Source of the DNA: DAOTVC01 sp034437215
GTDB lineage: Bacteria; Chloroflexota; Anaerolineae; B4-G1; SLSP01
Assembly: GCA_034437215.1 (NCBI GenBank)
Contig: DAOTVC010000144.1
Location: 1 to 33,173 of the forward strand
Reading direction: 5' to 3'
Length of the DNA: 33,173 bases
In this document: positions 30,391-33,173 of the stretch, in pieces
Position numbering within the stretch: position 1 is the stretch's first letter
Layout: the number at the start of each line of letters is the position of its first letter
The notes under the pieces: generated by a model
Databases searched by the model: none
What the model was told of the DNA's origin: nothing
The model's input: only the letters and a program-made list of their open reading frames with translations
Program-made: the position numbers and the translations under genes

Positions 30391-32061
30391 TCAGAACGGC
30401 GATTCCGCCGCACTCGCCCGCTTTACCACAACTCTCTGCTCCGGCTCCGCGAACGTCAGGCAGAGCGCGTCGGCTCTGTCGGGCGATCGGCCTAACCGAT
30501 CGCGTAACTCCTCTTTCGAGGAGACCCGCAACTCCGCCCCCTGGACGTGATAGGTCGCCGCGCATAGCTCGTCGGCCAGGGCCTCGTCGGGCGGCAACAT
30601 CGCGCCGGGATCCGTCCGGAGCCATTCGCGCGTCAGCCACCACAGCTGATCCCGCAGCAGTTTGAACGTACCCTCCTCCACTTCGCGGGTGGGAGAGGAG
30701 GCGACTTTGATCGCGTGCGCCACGTAGGGCGCGCCACGCTCCGTCGCCGTGTGCCCCTGGCGGATCCACCACCGCCGCATTCCCGGCGGTACACCGGAGC
30801 CCACGCCCGTGGCGTCCACCAGCGCCTGGGATGCTCCGTGTTGCACGGCCAGCGCCGCACCGCGATCCGCCGTGACCAATACGTCCACGCCGCCCCAGCT
30901 CTCCAGTGGGGGCACCCAGCCTCCGTACCGGAGACAGGCGACGTTCTGGTCGTTGCCGAACTCCGCCACGTCCAGCCCCAGGACCGGCGTCACCGGCGGG
31001 GGCGTGTCGCCGTGGCTCTGCTGCCAGACGAGCCACCGCTGCTGCGCCGCCTCTACCCAGGCGCGGGAGATAAGCTGGTTGACCGCCTGGCCGGGGAAGC
31101 GCGCCAGCGTCATGTACGCCAGCGCCGGATTTTCGATTCTGCGCCACTGCCCCCCCACGAGAGGCGGGGTGCGCGTCCCATTCGCCCGCTCCGCCGTGGC
31201 CCCGTCGAGATAGGCAGGCACCCGGAACCACTCCGGATCCGTTTCGCTCTCCGGCTCGCCGGCCGTGGCCGGACGTGACCACTCCGCAATGCGCAGCACG
31301 GTTTTCTCCCGCGTCACGGCACCGGGGACCACGTCCCGCCCCGTCTGTACGTTGGGGTGCGAGAATGCGTCGAGCTCGACCACGTGCGCCTGCCCCGAGC
31401 GGATTCGCTGATAGACGGAACCCACCGCCGCCCGGGGGTTGAACATGATGAGCAACCGGACAAAGCCGCCGCTCATACAGGACTCGATACCCCGGTAAAC
31501 CTCCTCGGGCACGGCGTCTCCCTCGTCGACAATGAAGAGCAGATAAGGCGCGTGAATGCCGCTGAATTTGGCCTCCCGCTGCGCCGACGACCCGCTCTGG
31601 GGAATCGCCCGCCCCACCAGCCACCACTCCGGCCCCAGCGCCAGTTGTAGGTGGCCCGCCTTTGCTGCTTCGAACGCCTCGGGCGCCTCGGCCAACTGCA
31701 CCTGGAGCTCGCCCCAGAGCAGTCGCTCCAGGTTCTCCAGCGGTGGGGCCGCTGCGGTGACGATTTTCGCGCCCTCGTGGGCCCGCAGGAACCAGAGCGC
31801 GATCCCCGCCGCGACGTGGGTTTTGCCCACCGCGTTGGCCGAGAGCGCCACCGTCACCTGGTAGTCGCGCACCGACTCCGCGACAGCCCGCTGGGGCACC
31901 GTCATCCGGGTACCCAACTCCGACTCGATAAACCCTACCGGATCCGGTCGCCATCGGTCATAGTTCCTCGGCGTCGGCGTCGCCCGCAGCCGCTCCAGGA
32001 AGCGCGCCTTCGCTTCCGGCGGCCAATCGCGCCAACTCCCGCTCAATTGCGGCATCCACAT
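30391..32061 (-). CDS. terL: Terminase large subunit, 556 aa
   Basis: ATPase half: Walker A SANAVGKT at 74-81 and Walker B LLFIVDE at 174-180. Nuclease half: LGLDVAEFGND with D364, LVDATGVGSG with D417, and SPDRADAL near 535. It packages DNA into the prohead through the portal and cuts the concatemer. Start MWMPQL overlaps the small subunit gene by 104 bases; a later Met could be used (for example Met53), but WRPDPVGFIESEL upstream of Walker A looks conserved and favours the long form. The fold resembles that of phages with P22/Sf6-like terminases, but I cannot assign the packaging type. Confidence 0.92.
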   Translation of the reverse strand: MWMPQLSGSWRDWPPEAKARFLERLRATPTPRNYDRWRPDPVGFIESELGTRMTVPQRAVAESVRDYQVTVALSANAVGKTHVAAGIALWFLRAHEGAKIVTAAAPPLENLERLLWGELQVQLAEAPEAFEAAKAGHLQLALGPEWWLVGRAIPQSGSSAQREAKFSGIHAPYLLFIVDEGDAVPEEVYRGIESCMSGGFVRLLIMFNPRAAVGSVYQRIRSGQAHVVELDAFSHPNVQTGRDVVPGAVTREKTVLRIAEWSRPATAGEPESETDPEWFRVPAYLDGATAERANGTRTPPLVGGQWRRIENPALAYMTLARFPGQAVNQLISRAWVEAAQQRWLVWQQSHGDTPPPVTPVLGLDVAEFGNDQNVACLRYGGWVPPLESWGGVDVLVTADRGAALAVQHGASQALVDATGVGSGVPPGMRRWWIRQGHTATERGAPYVAHAIKVASSPTREVEEGTFKLLRDQLWWLTREWLRTDPGAMLPPDEALADELCAATYHVQGAELRVSSKEELRDRLGRSPDRADALCLTFAEPEQRVVVKRASAAESPF

Positions 32062-32698
32062 CGTCCTCGTCTACCGAGAGGGCGGCTTTCGCTGCCGTTT
32101 CCACCGCCGCGCGGTCGAGAATGCCTGCCGCCGCCAGCCGTCGCTCGCCATCGCGGAAACCGGCGATGTGGGACAGCGCGGTGATCAGCATCTCGCGCAC
32201 CCCGGACTCGGTCTCCGCTTCCAGCGCCGCTTGCAACCAAGGTACCGCCTGCGGTAATCCGGCCCCTCCCAACCCCTGGGCTGCGGCCAGCCGCTCCGCG
32301 GGCTGCTCGGAGTGCAACAACTCGGCCAGCACAGCCAGGGCCTGCTCGTCGCCCACCACCTGGTGGCGCAGCGCCCGCGCCGCCGGTGCAGAGGCATCCG
32401 CCAGCACGGTGAGCGCCTCGCTCGTCCCGTGTTCCAACGCCCACGTGCGATAGTCCCGCCGAGCCAGTTCGAGAGCACGCTGAAACGCCGGCTTGCCCTT
32501 CCAGCCCGGGCGTTTCCCGCTCCCGTAGTACGTCGTTGAGGTGCAGATCTGGCCCGGACAGTCCAGCAGCGAGGAGAGCGGCCGTCCGTCGAGCTCCGCC
32601 TGCACGATGCGCACGACGCCGGCGGCCTGCTGGCTCGTCAATTGCGCCAGCGCCGCTCGTAGTTCGTCCGATGCCCATCGCACCTCGCCCTTTTTCAT
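31958..32698 (-). CDS. terS: Terminase small subunit candidate, 246 aa
   Basis: Directly before and overlapping the large subunit gene. The N-terminal 90 residues read as helices with a helix-turn-helix character (SSLLDCPGQICTSTTYYG, KPAFQRALELARRDYRTW), fitting recognition of the packaging site. Residues 110-205 resemble HEAT repeats (QALAVLAELLHSEQPAERLA, QAVPWLQAALEAETESGVRE). TerS proteins are usually 140-180 residues without HEAT repeats, so the added part is odd. The C-terminus is acidic and Ala-rich. Call rests on position and N-terminus. Confidence 0.75.
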   Translation of the reverse strand: MKKGEVRWASDELRAALAQLTSQQAAGVVRIVQAELDGRPLSSLLDCPGQICTSTTYYGSGKRPGWKGKPAFQRALELARRDYRTWALEHGTSEALTVLADASAPAARALRHQVVGDEQALAVLAELLHSEQPAERLAAAQGLGGAGLPQAVPWLQAALEAETESGVREMLITALSHIAGFRDGERRLAAAGILDRAAVETAAKAALSVDEDDVDAAIERELARLAAGSEGALPGAAAGDADAEEL

Positions 32699-32726
32699 AC
32701 CCTCACATTACCCTCATCGACTTACG

Positions 32727-32996
32727 CTATTCCGGGGAGGGGTCTGGCTCCTGCCCCTCCCCTCCTATGAATACGCGAAGTTCGCCTTCGCGCTCCGGGA
32801 GCGCATCCGTATTCACCGGCAGCGGGGGCAGATGTCGCCCCAGCACGTCCGAGGCCCGCCGGGGACGCCGTCCCCCGCCCCCGCCCCTACCCCCACCCCT
32901 GCCCCGCCGTTTCTTTGGCGGGTAACAGCGCGGACAGCGCGCGGTCACGTACTGGTGGCCGCATTTCCGGCAGGTGTAGGGTTTCGCTCTTGGCAT
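32727..32996 (-). CDS. Basic zinc-ribbon protein, 89 aa
   Basis: Residues 8-24 hold YTCRKCGHQYVTARCPRCY: two CxxC knuckles ten residues apart, a short zinc ribbon. A very basic Gly/Arg linker (KKRRGRGGGRGG) and an acidic C-terminus follow. GGGAG lies six bases before the ATG. Position at the head of packaging genes suggests a DNA-binding helper of terminase or an HNH-less relict; neither can be shown. In its C-terminal part TGAATACG and CGTATTCA half-sites occur 32 bases apart. Confidence 0.75.
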   Translation of the reverse strand: MPRAKPYTCRKCGHQYVTARCPRCYPPKKRRGRGGGRGGGGGRRPRRASDVLGRHLPPLPVNTDALPEREGELRVFIGGEGQEPDPSPE

Positions 32997-33103
32997 TCAA
33001 TGCTCCCGCTCTAGTTGCTGTTTTTTCTTCCCACTAACCCGGTTCCTGCTGCCTGCAGGCCCCGGTTTGTGTGCACCAAACGACCTCTAACGCCGCTTAG
33101 TGG
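32997..33103. other. Gap before zinc-ribbon gene
   Basis: Contains GTTTG-TGTGCAC-CAAAC (about 33065-33081), a small hairpin, and CCTGCAGG. No convincing -35/-10 pair was found on the minus strand, so the late promoter probably lies outside the window. Confidence 0.4.
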
Positions 33104-33172
33104 CTAACTCACAATCGCATCAACGAGGGCTGGTTTATCGCTCAACTGCCACTCGTCTCCGCTCCAGCGGTA
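33104..33172 (-). CDS. C-terminus of an unseen gene at the right edge
   Basis: An open frame enters from the right edge and stops at 33104 with TAG. The visible 22 residues (YRWSGDEWQLSDKPALVDAI, then VS) look like a soluble protein end with an amphipathic helix. Too short for identification. It would be the gene before the zinc ribbon in the late transcript. Confidence 0.45.
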   Translation of the reverse strand, partial: YRWSGDEWQLSDKPALVDAIVS

Positions 33173-33173
33173 G

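Noticed and set aside
30386..31954. 522-residue minus-strand frame
   Set aside because: Out-of-frame overlap of the large terminase gene, whose Walker and nuclease motifs are in the other frame.

Overview
The window is 33 kb of a GC-rich, tailed temperate phage (siphovirus-like gene content) seen in a non-integrated or circular arrangement. The host cannot be fixed from the sequence. Gram-type Shine-Dalgarno sequences (AGGAGG) are common and the phage attachment site matches a bacterial tRNA-Pro(CGG), so the host is a bacterium of high GC content; a Chloroflexota-like host is a guess only.

Layout. (1) 1-7,580, early module on the minus strand: a consensus promoter at 7,551-7,580 drives leftward a duplicated-domain putative DNA-binding protein, a 43-residue membrane peptide, a XerC/D-like tyrosine recombinase, a second tyrosine recombinase with an apparent zinc-binding insertion, small proteins, a PD-(D/E)XK-like protein, zinc-ribbon and KOW-like proteins, and a ParB-family protein cut by the left edge. 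A consensus DnaA box and a 9-bp inverted repeat lie at 3,770-3,807. (2) 7,634-9,391, plus strand: a Cro/CI-type repressor divergent from the early promoter, then small ORFs and a two-helix membrane protein that looks like lysogeny cargo. (3) 9,392-9,888: an attP-like region, with the 3' two-thirds of a tRNA-Pro gene flanked by two nested pairs of direct repeats, followed by the integrase (9,889-10,890) and a strong bidirectional terminator. (4) 33,173-11,181, minus strand: the late operon. In transcription order it holds a C-terminal gene fragment, a zinc ribbon, TerS, TerL, a protease-scaffold-major capsid fusion, a signal-peptide protein, a HhH protein, connector and closure proteins, portal, MuF-like protein, tail terminator, a glycosyltransferase, a sulfotransferase-HhH fusion, tail tube, frameshifted tail chaperones, tape measure, two baseplate/tail proteins, a tail fibre and a small terminal gene.

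How it works together. The late genes are packed with ATGA/GTGA overlaps, so they are translationally coupled. The sugar and sulfate transferases are wired into this late chain between tail terminator and tail tube, which points to modification of virion or host-surface components during assembly rather than to a separate cargo gene. The attP-like core with phage genes on both sides means the sequenced molecule was probably free or circular; ParB, a XerC/D-like recombinase and a DnaA box make an episomal phase possible. Replication and lysis genes are not visible and probably lie in the unseen part of the genome. A sparse palindromic motif, AACG-NN-CGTT, recurs in late-region gaps and may be a regulator-binding site.
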